DNA from: Todiramphus chloris collaris
Taxonomy: Eukaryota > Chordata > Aves > Coraciiformes > Alcedinidae
Assembly: GCA_025345505.1 (NCBI GenBank)
Contig: JANVCC010000270.1
Coordinates: forward strand, 8,732,855 to 8,796,854
Direction of reading: 5' to 3'
Length of the DNA: 64,000 nt
Positions 17,699 to 30,160 of this stretch are shown piece after piece. The notes beneath the pieces were generated by a model. It worked only from the letters and a program-made list of their open reading frames with translations. It was not told the origin of the DNA and searched no databases. Position 1 is the first letter of the stretch. Every line of letters begins with the position of its first letter. The translations under genes and the position numbers were made by a program.

Positions 17699-20600
17699 GT
17701 AAAGGGGGTTAAATTATTTACACAAGGATAAATTATAAGTGAGAGAAAGCTTATACATGAAAAAATTATATATGTGGACTTAATTGTAAAAGAATTAGCG
17801 TAGCATCTTCATATACATGAAGATGTATATCATTTGACAGGATAGGTTCTAGAAAAAAAATGCCAGAGTGGAAAAGCATCAACCTGACAGAATGACCTAG
17901 CTGAACTGACACAGTTTTATACCAACTATAAGATAAAAAATGCAGGTAGGTTAGTCCTGCTTTGCTCTAAACCAGAAAGTTGTGAACAGCCAAACTTCAT
18001 AGTTTCCATATTGTTTTTTACCATTAATCTCTTGAATCCTGTACCCGAATATACTGCTTGTCCTGATAGGAAATAAAAAGATGAACAAGACAAAAGCCAA
18101 GTTTCAGCTGAATTTTCCCTAAATCTATGGATTCTCTGCTTTCTGTCATACTCATGAGCACCTGAGTAATCATATGATACACAGGATATATTTCACTCTT
18201 TTCATTCCAGTTATGAGTGTTTAGTTTGTCAGCAAATGAACCTGTGTGATGATTTATCTGTTTATCAACCACATTTTTCACAGTTAAACAGCTCCAAAAC
18301 TACGGGGCTTCTTTCAGGTACAGACACTGTGTTTATGGACTACAGCACAAACTGTGGTACTGTTGGCTCTTGATTAAAATCATATAACATTTATCCAATG
18401 AGGGTATATAGACAAGATTCTACTGACTTCGAACACATTGGGATCCTCCATCATGTGACATAGAACACATGGTACCCCAGGCAGTAAGAGGAAAATGTAG
18501 CTGTAGACCATTCTTCCTTGCTTTAGGTCTTTCCTGACATGAGACTTTCAGTACCCATACACAAGCTGGGTTTCCACCTAACAGTGGCAGGTCTATCTTG
18601 GACCGGTTTTAATCTTTACTTCTAAATCACAGTGAACAGAAGGACACTTCATACTTCCTTCTGGTGTTTTTACATCCTCATACTTTCAAACACTGAACAA
18701 CGTTATTCAAATGAGCTTGCCTTGAAAACTATGGGCTTTATTAAGGTCAACTATGTTGTATTCCTTAGGAAGGATGAAGAATTAAGATGCTTTATTGAGT
18801 GCTCAAAACCAATAGTTTTGCCTCAAAGCAAATAGTTTAAGCTTTTCATTTAATTACCATTTTCTTCAAGACATGAAAATGAGATGTATTTCTATTTACT
18901 GAAATGTTAGGGAAGGTAAGGTTGCAAATAGGATTACTCTATTATGTACTAATTAATTGCTGCCCCCCCTTAACTCCATAATAAATGCTACTCATGTAAA
19001 GTGAAATAACCTCACCCTCAGATCAGAACATGTCAGAAAATTGATTGAATTAACTTGAGTAGGGACAAGAGGGAAGGTAATTACAAAGCATTTATCTTTC
19101 ACTGGCTTCAATGACATATTTATCAAACTGTGAAGAAAACAAAGTGTAGTTTCTGAACTTGCTATGTTCTTTATTTCTAATAAAAATTTTGGAAGAGTTC
19201 AGACAATTTTCTAAATATTATCAAGAAGACAATACCAAAACCAGTCTTCTCTTTACAGGCAATTTTACTTCATAAGTAATCTAAGCTTTCTTCACTACAG
19301 ATGCAAGTTTCAGGCTCTGTTAATGGATGCTACACAGCCAGTTAGATAACTGGCCCGAGGAAGCTACCACCTTCCTTATTTACAACCTATCTTTCATTCT
19401 TGTCTTGAATCATAGGACTTTGTTGCATGAGAGGCTGTGGAACACAGAAGTAAAAAGATGTAAAGAAAGGCAAATACTAAAATAGAAAAGCACTTCAAAC
19501 TCTGCAACTGTGGATAGCTGTACGTACTGGGTTTTCAAACCTGTTAGGGATAATCATGTACAGATCACCAGCAATGCAGCAACTGGCAGAGGTATAACCC
19601 ACCTTTAAAAAGCCCAGATAAAATGAAAAGGATTATTGGGAGCGGATAGAAAGGTAGCTCCATGATATGAAGGGATACTTAACATCATATTGAAGAGACC
19701 AAAGTGATGCTGACTATTCGTCTTCTCTGGGAACTACCTTGTTAATGAGGAAAAAACTCAGTCTTGTTCTTTTGACACCTCTAAAAGCTACCACCCTTAA
19801 AGATATGCTGTACTCCACAGGACAACGTGGAGAGCCACTGGGTGAGTCCCCCTGATTGCCTAATACAGCAGCTATCCTCTTGAAGCTCTGTAGAACAAAG
19901 TCTAAAAGGTCTAATTCATGGTAAGAGATTATGACTAATAGGCATACTGGTATAATCTATCAGGCAGTAATTTATGACAAAATCCTTTTAATAAATATCA
20001 GGTACGGTAACAGAGAACCTCTGACTGTAGTCATATGTTTATCTTGTTTATGATAAAGCAACGTAAATTAAAGAAAATTAAACAATCAGTGAATTTATTA
20101 GTTAGACACTAAATGTAAATACGTACATACTTTCTTTTTCCTCTCACAATCTAATTACATCATTTTTGTGCAACATACATAATAGCACTCCTACCTGTAG
20201 GTTCCATCCTGCCCTTTCTCTTAGAGTACTTTCTATTGTCCTTTTTTTCCATTATTGATCAGTGCACTGATCAACACAGAACTGATAATTTTTTTAAATA
20301 CAGACTTATCTTAGTGTTTTACACTAGAACGATTGTGCATGTACTTAAATTAGTAGAACACCTCTAAAAATATCTATTATTTCTTTTCCGTAACACATCT
20401 GTGGTAGCAAGTATTCAAGAAACAGGAGAATAAACACAATATTTATGCAATATTTCTGCTTTGAAGAAGAATACACTAATGGTCACCTATGGCAACTAAT
20501 CTAAACAGATAACTTGAGCTCAAAATATCTTCATCTACACTCCAATTGACAAAAGACCAGTTCAATAGTCAAGAGGTCTTTCTATTCAGAGTCCAAGCTT

Positions 20601-21041
20601 ATAGAGCCTTTTGTGAAGTGAAAAAGAAGATAGGAAAAAAATATTATCATATAAGGAAGTGATAGGAGACCCCCCCTAGCCACAACTATTATGGCCTCTG
20701 AAATTTCCTGGTCCTTTCTGTAGGAAAAGAAAGAACTGTAATGATGAAATATCTACTCACATAGTTTTGCCTGCTTTATTTTTTTTTATTTTGGTTGGTT
20801 TGGGCTTTTTACATTTTTTTTGTTGTTGTTGTTTCTTTTGAGGTTCTTCTTTCAAGGAAACAAAAGCAGTCTTCTTGAGAAAAATCCCATTAGAAATGAG
20901 GAAACTAAGATAAGATTCCAAAGTACCAGTGCTGCAATTCAGGTAAGTGGAAGACCCAGAAGTAATACCTACCTAGGACAGAGGAGGACTACAGAAGCGT
21001 GCTTTCTGACATACAACTGTGAGCAGAAGAGAGATTTGTAG

Positions 21042-21125
21042 GAATCACAGAATCACAGAATGTTAGGGGTTGGAAGGGGACCTCCAAAGATCATCGAGTC
21101 CAGCTACCCTACCAGAGCAGATCAG
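21042..21125 (-). mobile_element. CR1 LINE 3' end, very short
   Basis: Plus-strand GAATCACAGAATCACAGAAT at the start is the complement of the CR1 3' repeat, followed by GGGGTTGGAAGGGGACCTCC. Only about 80 bases of the 3' end are kept. Confidence 0.88.
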
Positions 21126-21630
21126 ATCTATCATCCTGATCATCAGGAAGCGGGGAACACGACAACCACCACCTCCCAGTTTATGTGTTTCTGCTGAATC
21201 ACCTAGCTACTGCTTGAGCTTTGTACTGTCAATTAATATACTCCCATCAAGTAATACTATTCATTAGAGTATCAGTTCATCCTGCAAAACAGTTTGCCTA
21301 AACTAAGAGCTGGAACTCATACTATATCAGCTAAGAGAAGGCAGAAGAGTGGGTGACATATGAGTGAAAACCATTTGTAGCAGAAAATTGAAGCCATTAT
21401 GATCAGAAAGCACCCAGGATAGAGGAGAACTGAACTTTATGGTGGTACCTTGTCACTCCTTTCTTTAATTCATGATGGCATGACCACCGTATGGCCACCG
21501 TGTATTCTTCTCTGTAGATTAGCATGCAATTTTGCTCCAGTTAATCAAAGTATAATGATGCTATTAAAATGGCATTCAGAAGTATTGCTTTCTTTGATCA
21601 GGTAGGATGTGGATAAAGGTCCATCCATGT

Positions 21631-21706
21631 AATCACAGAATGGTAGGGGTTGGAAGGGACCTTTAAAGGTCGTCTAGTCCAACTCCCCTGCCAGAGCATG
21701 TAAGGA
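21631..21706 (-). mobile_element. CR1 LINE 3' end, short
   Basis: AATCACAGAATGGTAGGGGT followed by TGGAAGGGACCTTTAAAGG and GTCTAGTCCAACTCCCCTGC is the complement of a CR1 3' end. About 76 bases remain. It sits just before an oppositely oriented CR1 RT fragment and may be the same insertion. Confidence 0.9.
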
Positions 21707-21769
21707 CACTGCTAATCCAACGACCAGGATCTAAAGGGCTAATTGATAGAGCAACTGTCAATTAGCAAC

Positions 21770-22232
21770 TAGTTCCAGAAACACTTTCCAGGCACACGAA
21801 GGACAAGAAATTAAGTGATGTGATTAAATGATAGGCCTGGTAGATGAGGGGAGAGCAGTGGCTAGGGTCTAATGAGCCCTTTCACACTATCTCCCTTACA
21901 AGCCTCATAGCCCCTCAGGCTGTAGCTGTCGGAGCTGGATGAACAAACAGTGAGGGGGACAGAAAACCCTCTGAATGGCCAGGTCCTGAGAGTAGTGATC
22001 ATTGGTGCAAAGCTGAATTGGAGTCTGGTATCTAGTGGTGTACCCCAGAAGTCAGTACTGGATCCAGTCCTGTTTAGCATCTTCATTAGTGACCTGGATA
22101 ATGGGGCAGAGTGTACCCTCAGCAAGTTTTCTGATGACACAGACTTATGAGGAGTGGTTTATAGGGTCATGGTTCTATCCAGATGAATCTCAACGGGCTG
22201 GAGAAATGGGATGACGGGAACCTTCCTCATCT
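21770..22232 (+). mobile_element. CR1 LINE ORF2 (RT) fragment, no 3' end
   Basis: Starts near TTCCAGGCACACGAAGGACA and continues through GGTAGATGAGGGGAGAGCAG, GGTGTACCCCAGAAGTCAGT and TGACCTGGATAATGGGGCAG to GGGCTGGAGAAATGGGATGA. These are central CR1 reverse-transcriptase sequences. One internal deletion is evident near 21810-21830. It lacks the CR1 3' end, unusual for a TPRT insert, and faces away from the short CR1 3' piece at 21631-21706. Confidence 0.85.
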
Positions 22233-25200
22233 TTTTCCTGTCCTTCTTGCCTCCCCAAAACACACATCTGTCCTCTCCCCTCTCCCCCTCCAAGTCTTGC
22301 AAGTCTCAAAAAAATGTCTTTTTTTTTATTTCAATACATAAAAGCAGAAGAACTCACCTAGACACAGATTAGTGAATCCAGAATGACCTATTTTCAGTTA
22401 TTGGAAGGAGAAAACTCACCAGATCCATCTACTTAAAACCCCCTGCTTTTGCATAGAAATTTCAGAATAGATTCCAGTTTTCTTCTTTCACGAATAAACA
22501 TTAAATATTCGTGTCTTAATTAAATGTGTTTCCACTTGAGTTCTTGTGTTCCCCCTCGGTCAGCTCTTCCTTATCAACCTATAGTTTCAGTATTTATGAC
22601 TTTACAGTGCTTTACATAGAGGCCAATTGGGTATCAATTCGGTTGACAGGGTGAATACTCTGTAAGCTGTTTTGCAAAAGGAAGCAAAATATTACAACAC
22701 AGCCACCCAGCCATGCTCTGCAGTTTACCAAAACTGTTTTAATGGTCTGTAATTTTAAATGGCTGCTACTTGTTAGCAAGTTGAAGAATAAAGTTCCTAG
22801 TTCTTTGGGACATTAGTTTAACTGCACTACTGCAGAGAAAGAAGTAGTATCACAGACCAGAGAATTTCCTGAGAAAATAAAAAGTATTTCAAGCAAGAAA
22901 TACTCTTCTATGACTTTGGACTCAATGCTTTATCTTGGAATAGAACTAGCCATACAGATGGTACAGAATAATTCAGTAATCCCTTACCCCATTACTTCAG
23001 AGCAATGTAAATATGCTAAATGGGGGGAAAAGAAGTTCTGCATTTGAATTAAAAATATTTCTTCAAGAAAACCGGTGGTGAAACTCACTGTCTTTTAATA
23101 GATTTCTGGTGATATGAGTCAAAACAACTGGAAAAGCAACTTTCTCACTGCCAGGCTGAAGTAATAAGTCAGGATTTGCAATACCAGGTTCCCTGCTAAG
23201 CGTCCCTAACGCAGACAGCTCTACAAAAACAAAGGGGATCTCACAAAGCCTTTCACTTAAAGAACCTGTGTACACCTGAGAGGGTTTGTGCTTGCACTGA
23301 CTACTGGCAGGCCTGGGGCTTGCTGCATTGCCACACGAGAGATTTACAGTCGCTTCCCAGGTTTGTAGATCACTCTTGGTAATAAGTGGCTCTAGCTCTG
23401 AAGACTGTAAATCAATGTTTTCAACAATCCTAAAACTACCGTATTAAAAGGATGCCATTGTTCTCCACAGAACGCCGAGCACTTTGCACACAGGTGCCTG
23501 AAAGTAATTGAAGGCAGGGATCCTTTCTTAGGTATGCATGCCTGAGCTGTATTCAATTCAGGGCCATTCTCAAAATGCCATTGTTTTCTTATGTAATTCA
23601 CACAAGTTGCTATTGTACGTTTGCTGTTCGTCAGGGGATGTAATCTGAATCTTGTCGAATTATACTGTCCTGATATCTTCTTCCCTACTCTAAATAATTA
23701 AGACTTGGAGGGGGAGGGGGGAGAAGAGAGATGTGTGTTTCAAGGAGGCAGGAAGGACGGGAAAAGGATGAGTAAGGTACAAGAGGAGAATGGAAATAAA
23801 CTGTGGAAATATTCATTTACAGATCTTCTATTTAACGAAGACATGGTTATACAGTTGTTCCTAGGACTGGAAATGCTAGGCTGTTTCTCTGTCAGAAATG
23901 TTATTTTCTGCTTCCTAAAATGTTGCCTCGCAAGGCAGAGATTTTACAGCACTTAACATTTCTAACTCAGAAAGTATTCAGCGTTTTGCAAGAGGAAATG
24001 TGGCATCTTTCTGAAATGAAGATATCCCAGTCATATTGTATCTCTGCCGACACAAACTTACAACATTTCTGTGTAATTATTTTTAAGGTAGATAATCAAA
24101 AGGCTATATCCAGGAAGAAAATGCATGTGCCTCCCTTATAAGTATGGCAACTTGTCCCAGCTTCTACTGAGTTCACAATTAAAGATGTTTTTTCCCCCTT
24201 GTTATCTTGTTCAGGATATGGGGGAAGGTGGCTGAGTCCAGACTTCCTAGTCACAATGCAAAGTCCTTTTCCATATTATCACTTGCTAATGAAAGCAGCT
24301 TTTAAGGAGCGCTACAATAATGACATGGCTGGTGGTTTAAACTTTACATCCTCATCATTTGAGTCTCTGACTTCTAATAAAGTTCTGCTAAGCATCCTTC
24401 AACATTTCTTCCTAAAGTATTATTCACTGCACAGTTACCAACAGAACAGCTATCCTCACATTTATTTTTTTAATTAAAACAGTACTCTGAATCACTTTAA
24501 ATCGACCCTTCTCACTAGTGCTAAAATGTCAGGAGGAGAAACTTGGGATTCAAATGGGCTGTTGTTTTGACAGCTTGTTTCTGAGGGAGAGGTATGGATT
24601 TCTTCAAAGGAAATATTGCCCCAGGAGTCTGAATTGGATGGGTTGTTAGACCTGCATTTCATAGTTCCTTCCCTAGCCTATCCCAACATGCTTAAAATTC
24701 TCCACAGTAATTGTTTATGGTAACAAAAAATACTTTGAAGGGATCATTTCTCAGAGTAGTCTGAGACAATATAAAGGTGTCTGGGCACACAGAAATTAGA
24801 GCATTTCAGGAACCCCCTATCTCTGTGAGCTTAGCGATAGTGTGCTTTACAGCTCATGTCCTCCTGGGATCTCAAGAGCTGATGGACTCAACAAGTCCAT
24901 CTGACATCTTTCCATCTTTTTGAGACATCACTTACATCAGCCTTCTATTCAGTGTTTGTTCATTTTTACTGAATCGCTTCTTCCCCCTCCTCTTAAAGTG
25001 TTGTTATGTTCTTGAAGATGGATTTACCAGATTCCCTGGATTCAAGTATCACTCCCACTTTTAAATTTCTAATATTAAAGCCTTTAGAATTTATGCATAA
25101 CTACACAGACATTAAAAGAAAAAAGGTGCTTTTGTGATGTTCTTAGACTCTACATAAGCTACACCAACAAAAAGAACTTGGCAAGAGGGTTGACTCACAG

Positions 25201-28200
25201 GAATGGAAAGGCTATGCACCCTTTCTCATTTCTGTTCGTAGTCACTCTCCTGTTGTTTCTTAAAGTTGCCAATCTGCTCCATATTGAGACTGCTTTATCT
25301 GTTTGGGTTTTATTTTGGGACCAGAAATTAACTTGCCTTCTGAAAACAAAGTTATAGTACACAAAAGTACTTACAAGTAGGAATCTGACAAGTTCCCCAA
25401 TATAACCTCCAGTGAAAATATAGATACAATCCCTCTCTGTTTCCCAGGATTTTAGACAATTATAGAAGCATGCAGTGGATATCCCCTAAGTAAAATGCAT
25501 ACCTCTGTTTTTTTTTTTTAGTAGACAAGTCTTCAGAAATATCCTCAGAAAAAAGTCTACACAATATTCAGAGTTTAAACTGTTTCTTCTCTCGCCCTTC
25601 TTTAGCTGCTGAGCTCGTTATTGCTTTCCTTCTACTTGTTCAAAAGTTGTTTTCTGGTCTCTTTCCTACTTCTGGCTTTTTCTGCTGCAGACTTTCCTGC
25701 CACTACATCTCTGTTAATTAACAGATAATATTTTCAACATGTGATCTATTAAAGATATGCAAAGAAGGAGGAGAGCACATGGCAAAGTGAATTTAGAAAG
25801 CACGGGCAGGGCTGGTCAGTATGCGTATCTTTAATCTTAAGAAGAACTATTATAGAAGATATATTGTAGAATATTACATTTTTATATATATTATATATAC
25901 TATATTGTAGAAGAACTATTCTATGCAAGTATGTTGATTAAATATGTTATTTATCAAGAGAATTACAAAAAGCCCTGGTCTATAGCTCAAACTATGTATA
26001 CATACATGCATGTATTTGTTTAGATTCTTTTCGTTGATATTGCTTGCTTCATCTGGAGAACAGAGGTACCAGGAAGTGGACACCTGAAGTCCAATAGGAG
26101 TGTACCTCATGTACCTTCTTCATGTAGATAAGATGCTTTTCTGGCCTAGCTTTACACATGTAAGTAGTTTATTTGCCTTATCCCGTAAGAATACTAATTT
26201 GTAATGATAAGAGAGCCTATCAAAAAAGGAAATACAGATCATGAGTTGAAGTGGAACACTGTGTACCTTTCAAATGAAGAGGGACAAATCAAATCAATTA
26301 TGATACATGAAATAGTGCACTGAGATGCATCAGAAGTTTCATAGTAGACACAGGCAAATTTATTTCCTATAGCACATGAAAGCCAACTATATGAAAACTT
26401 TTCTTCCACAGTTTCATTTGTAGCGATACTTAGACTTGCCAAAAGAGATAAATATTCTTCACACTAAAACAAAATAAAATAAAGAGCAGCTTCCTTCCCA
26501 CAAAGCCCAAAACAGTAGGCACGTCTTCACATATTTCGGTTGCTTATGAGGTTATGTTGCAGAATACCTGGTCTGCACCAGTTGACATTCTGAATGTACA
26601 CGACATGAATCTCAAGTCCCAGAAAATCCACAAGAATCTTCTATTAAATAAACATTTCCCCAAACTATAGAAGACTACAAACTGAAACTTTGAAAACTAA
26701 AAGAAAGAAACAAACCAAAACCAAACAACATAACAAAACCCAACCAACCAAAAAGAACAAACTCAGAAAACCCTAAGGCTATTCTAATGCAAGAGAAGGC
26801 AAAGTTATTCTCATACACTTGCCATTCCTAGCTACCAATTGCAATTCCCAGGATACCCTCTGCTGACCCAATTGCCTGCCATCCACCAGTGAAATAGCTC
26901 TCCCAACCTCTGTAGCCACGGAGAAGCGAACTTGCATATAGAACAGCTCCTCCCTGCTGAAAAACCTGCAGCAAAACCAGCATTTAGACTCCACTACCTT
27001 TGCCCTCCTTCAGGTAGTAAAGCAAGAGGCACAAAGGCACTATAATTTCTTCCTCAGTTATTTTCTTTCTGCTTTTTGAATATATGAATCTTCTTTGATC
27101 CAGCATAGCATTTTTGCCATTCAAAGCCTTCTGATAGATTTCTGGTCTACTTTCCAGGACTCTTGGCACACCAAGGCAAAATAGAAGGCTGAAAGCTGGC
27201 TTTTTTACTGTTCCCTTTCTCATTGACTTATATGAACACCTTCATACTTTCTTCAGTAATATTCTGTTGAACAGCGTGTGTACATTTCTGGTTTTTTTTT
27301 TTTCTTTTGTATGTTATTTGTGACTGGTGGAAAAAGCAGGAGCATTCACAGACTCTCAGTGGAATACTGCAGCTGCCCATTGCTTCTGCAGAGACAATGT
27401 CCAGAATACTATAGGATTGAAATTACAAATGTAAAAGAAGCAAAGAATGAAGCTTGAGAGCTTTAGGGAAGAAAAATTACAGAGTTGATAACAGATATTA
27501 TCTACTAGTAAGTGACATGGTCTGTGCAGCTGTGGAAGTGCAAAGAATTTAAAGACAGAACCAGCAACATTCAGTTGCTGAACTCAGGAACAAGTAGGGC
27601 TTTATCAAGAGTTCATACTGAGGACTTCATGGTAAAATGGCTCATCTTAATCCCAGTCAAATATAGGACAATCTAACTGTTGTGTTAGCTTCATGTGGGT
27701 TCTGTCACAGAACTGGTATGATTGTGCAGCCATAAGATTACCTATACATATGTGGCACATGTTCAAAGCAGCAAAGCCTTAATAACAGAGGGCAAATACT
27801 TAGAAGAGTATCTCACAAGGAAGGTTCAAATGAGCAACCTGTGTGTTAGTTGAGTTAGCACAATTCTTTAGGGACTCAGTGTTGTCAATACTTTTTCCCA
27901 TATCTGGTTTTCCCAGCTTTCTACTTGATATAACCCACCAATAAAAGTCAATGAAAACAGAACCGTATGCTTATGTGATCTAGGTGATGCAGCATCCATC
28001 CGAACGCAAACTCTTTGCAAGGTGTACTCCGACAGCAATTCAGTAGGTTAGTTATATTATCTGTGATTAAGCAAGTGAAAAATGTTTTACAGCATCACCT
28101 CTGTATAACTTCTAATTTAAAAAATGTTTTATTAGGATGTGGAGACAGCATTCTCCACCCAAGTCTTCCTGTGTTTAGCTTATTTTTTAGCCAAAATACA

Positions 28201-29081
28201 CCTAGGTTCACTTTTTTACATCTTCCATTCTCTGTGACATGCAAAATTCATGGAATGTGATTTTGGTATCCCAGAATCTGTATTAATACTGCAGTAACAG
28301 TACACGTACAGGAAAATATTAGTGAATTCTCCACCAATCATACCTTCTGAGTTGAGACTGATTTCAGAGATCTTATTGAAAACTGAAAATTACATTCTGG
28401 TTTTAGATACAAAAGTGAAAGAACTGAAAATAACAGCATGAAGAAAATAATATATATTCCAATTAAACAGTAACTCTTCCAGTTCAGCAGTGTTATTAAT
28501 ATTAGAGAGCTTTTCTAAAAGTCGCAACATTCTGACCGCAAGAGTTAAGAGTATTTGTATAAATTCACTTTAATTCTGTATGCTCTAAAGCTTTTGTGTT
28601 TTTCAGCTGCATCAGATGGTCTGATAATATAGATTACTTTTATAAACTATGCTCTTGCACTAATTCCGCAATGCACTGTGGAACAGAGACTCCTAATTTC
28701 ATCCGTAGAGTTTCCAGTGTTTATTTCTGCCGCTGCTAGCTAATATAGCTGCCAATAAAATCGGAAGACTAGGATACCATAAACTGGAATAGGCATTGTA
28801 TAAACAACAAGGCCAGATTTCTGTTTCACTTCTGTAAAAAGATTTTTTTCCCCGGGAGCAACAGCAATGCAAAGTTTCAAGGAATTGCAAGGGAATTGCG
28901 TGGAGTCGGATGCAGAAGCCACAGTCCCAGGCACGGAAAATGAGGTAGGTAACCCACTGGGGCAGCTGAAAATCACTCTGATAAGCACCGTCTCCGGCAA
29001 CGTTATGAAATCAGGACAGAGTACAGTAAACCCCCTGAAAAGCGGTCAATGGACTTACGATAAGCTGTCTTCTCTTACGTT

Positions 29082-29107
29082 GGGGGGGAGAAGGGGAAGG
29101 GAAAGGG
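29082..29107 (+). promoter_or_regulatory. G-quadruplex motif in 5' end of intron 1
   Basis: Four G-runs (29082-29088, 29093-29096, 29099-29101, 29105-29107) are separated by loops of 4, 2 and 3 bases, a canonical G4 pattern. It lies on the plus strand, the template strand for SLC9A3, about 35 bases inside intron 1. The pre-mRNA carries the complementary C-rich tract. Confidence 0.6.
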
Positions 29108-29142
29108 AGAGCTCATGGATTAGTATATAACTCCAGACTCAC

Positions 29143-29338
29143 CGATTTTGGCCAAGCTGGCCACGAGTATCCAAAGCGTAATGACATAAGGGTCCTTGAC
29201 GTGATGCCATTTGAAAGAGACGATGGCAAAGTTTCCAGGATCGCTGCTATTTTTAGAGCTTTCCGAGCTTCTCTGTCCCAGCGCCACTGGGATAGCCATC
29301 AGCCCCAGGAGAAACCCCACTCCAGATACCTGCCTCAT
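29143..29338 (-). CDS. SLC9A3: SLC9A3 (NHE3) exon 1, coding part
   Basis: First coding exon of the epithelial apical Na+/H+ exchanger NHE3, which exchanges luminal Na+ for cytosolic H+ in intestine and kidney. The ATG at 29338-29336 has G at -3. It opens a hydrophobic leader (residues 1-22, rich in Gly, Leu, Val) typical of a signal peptide. Next comes a polar stretch with an N-glycosylation sequon (NSS), then the conserved block [20 protein letters not shown], matching the mammalian NHE3 start of the exchanger domain. The exon encodes 65 codons plus one base and ends at a consensus donor (G|GTGAGT at 29143/29142). In-frame TTG and CTG codons upstream (29356-29351) are less likely starts. The leader is poorly conserved between species, so the start is inferred from Kozak context and the leader. 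Family assignment is firm because exons 2 and 3 match NHE3 better than NHE1 or NHE2. Confidence 0.93.
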
Positions 29339-29600
29339 CTCCAAGCCACACAGCAAAACCCCGCTTCCCCTTCCCGGAGAAAATCCCGCCTCTTCGGAGG
29401 TCCTTGGGGGCGAGGTCCTCGTCCCTTGGCAAAGACGCGACCGCGGGACAGCGGTGCTTTCCGCGGGCGCGGAGAGGGGAGGGGAGGGTCCTGTCCTACC
29501 CCGGCACGGCCGCTCCGGGCAGCTCAGGTACCGCTTGGCACAGGGTGGCCAAAGAGGGGGTCAAGGGCTCCGTGCGTTGGCAGATGCTTCGAGCTGGGGT
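29339..29600 (-). other. SLC9A3: probable SLC9A3 5' untranslated region
   Basis: Sequence between the ATG and a possible TATA-like element near 29622-29629, which would place transcription start near 29595-29600 on the minus strand. It is GC-rich and contains several chance open frames on both strands. The transcription start is inferred only from the TATA-like motif and may be elsewhere in the CpG-rich region. Confidence 0.4.
29465..29488 (+). promoter_or_regulatory. G-quadruplex-like motif in CpG island
   Basis: G-runs at 29465-29467, 29476-29479, 29481-29484 and 29486-29488, with loops of 8, 1 and 1 bases. The first loop is slightly longer than the usual limit of 7. It lies upstream of the SLC9A3 ATG on the template strand and also resembles an Sp1/MAZ-type GA-rich box. 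Confidence 0.45.
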
Positions 29601-29621
29601 CCAGCTGCTTGCCCGCACCTG

Positions 29622-29629
29622 CTTTTATC
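29622..29629 (-). promoter_or_regulatory. TATA-like box (GATAAAAG)
   Basis: On the minus strand the motif reads GATAAAAG, one base from TATAAAAG, inside the CpG-rich block about 285 bases upstream of the exon 1 ATG. It would place initiation 25-30 bases downstream, around 29597. Chance occurrence is possible. Confidence 0.35.
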
Positions 29630-30160
29630 GGGCCGTTCCGAACTGCCGGAGGCGGAGCTTTCCCGCCGATCCCGCGGAGGCTGCGGCGCGGGGACAGCGG
29701 TGCCCTGAGCGGGCACCTTTCGGGAGCGGCGAGGGAGCTGAGGGGAGGGCTGCGCACAGCGCCCGGGCTGCCTCCTGGCGCAGGGGGGGCTGGAAGGGAC
29801 TGACCCCGAGCTCCTGGCGTTAGGGGCCGAGGCGGAGAAGCTCCCGCGGCCATATCCAAGCTGGAGCCGGGGATCCGAGCTTAGGGGGGAGCCGGGTAAG
29901 CAGGAGACCCAGGGTTCCCCGTTCGGGTGCGCAGCCCGGCGGGTCGGCTTCGCTCCTCCAGACACGCTGGCCCAGCAGGCTGCTCGGAGGAAACGCAGTC
30001 TTTCCCTCTTTTCGGCTGCACGGCGCGTTCATAGCGAGCTGGCCGGAGGTTCGGCAGCTGTCACCGGGCAGCTCTGCCCAGCAGAGAGCACCGCTGCCCC
30101 CGGTTCCCATGGCACTCGGGGAGATGACACCAGCAGACAAGGGCTGGCTTTCCCTTCGGA

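Larger units (their letters stand above)
5555..29142 (-). other. SLC9A3: SLC9A3 intron 1
   Basis: Phase-1 intron of 23.6 kb between GTGAGT (29142) and CTTGCAG (5555), long as is common for first introns. It contains the 100-N gap, CR1 fragments at 9.2, 10.7, 17.1, 21.0 and 21.6-22.2 kb, and short poly-A/T tracts. Stretches 5555-7082, 7183-9189, 9398-10740, 11152-17080, 17701-21041 and 22233-29081 are AT-rich single-copy-looking DNA with no recognisable gene or repeat. The short frames there (for example 5961-6347) have no recognisable motif. Confidence 0.85.
29380..30160 (-). promoter_or_regulatory. SLC9A3: CpG-rich promoter region of SLC9A3
   Basis: A sharp rise in G+C and CpG density against AT-rich surroundings, starting just upstream of the exon 1 ATG. 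GC-box-like sites are visible, for example GGAGGCGGAG near 29648, GAGGCGGAG near 29830 and GGGCGCGG near 29465. On the minus strand GATAAAAG (29629-29622) resembles a TATA box. Mammalian NHE3 promoters are known to depend on Sp1-type sites, so the layout fits. The region could also start an antisense transcript on the plus strand (human has SLC9A3-AS1), but nothing in the sequence proves it. Boundaries are approximate. Confidence 0.75.

Noticed and set aside
29201-29823. Open frames of 139-200 codons on the plus strand over exon 1 and the CpG island
   Set aside because: They are antisense to SLC9A3 exon 1, rich in Arg/Gly/Pro/Ala as expected from GC-rich DNA, and show no domain. Stops are rare there because of base composition.
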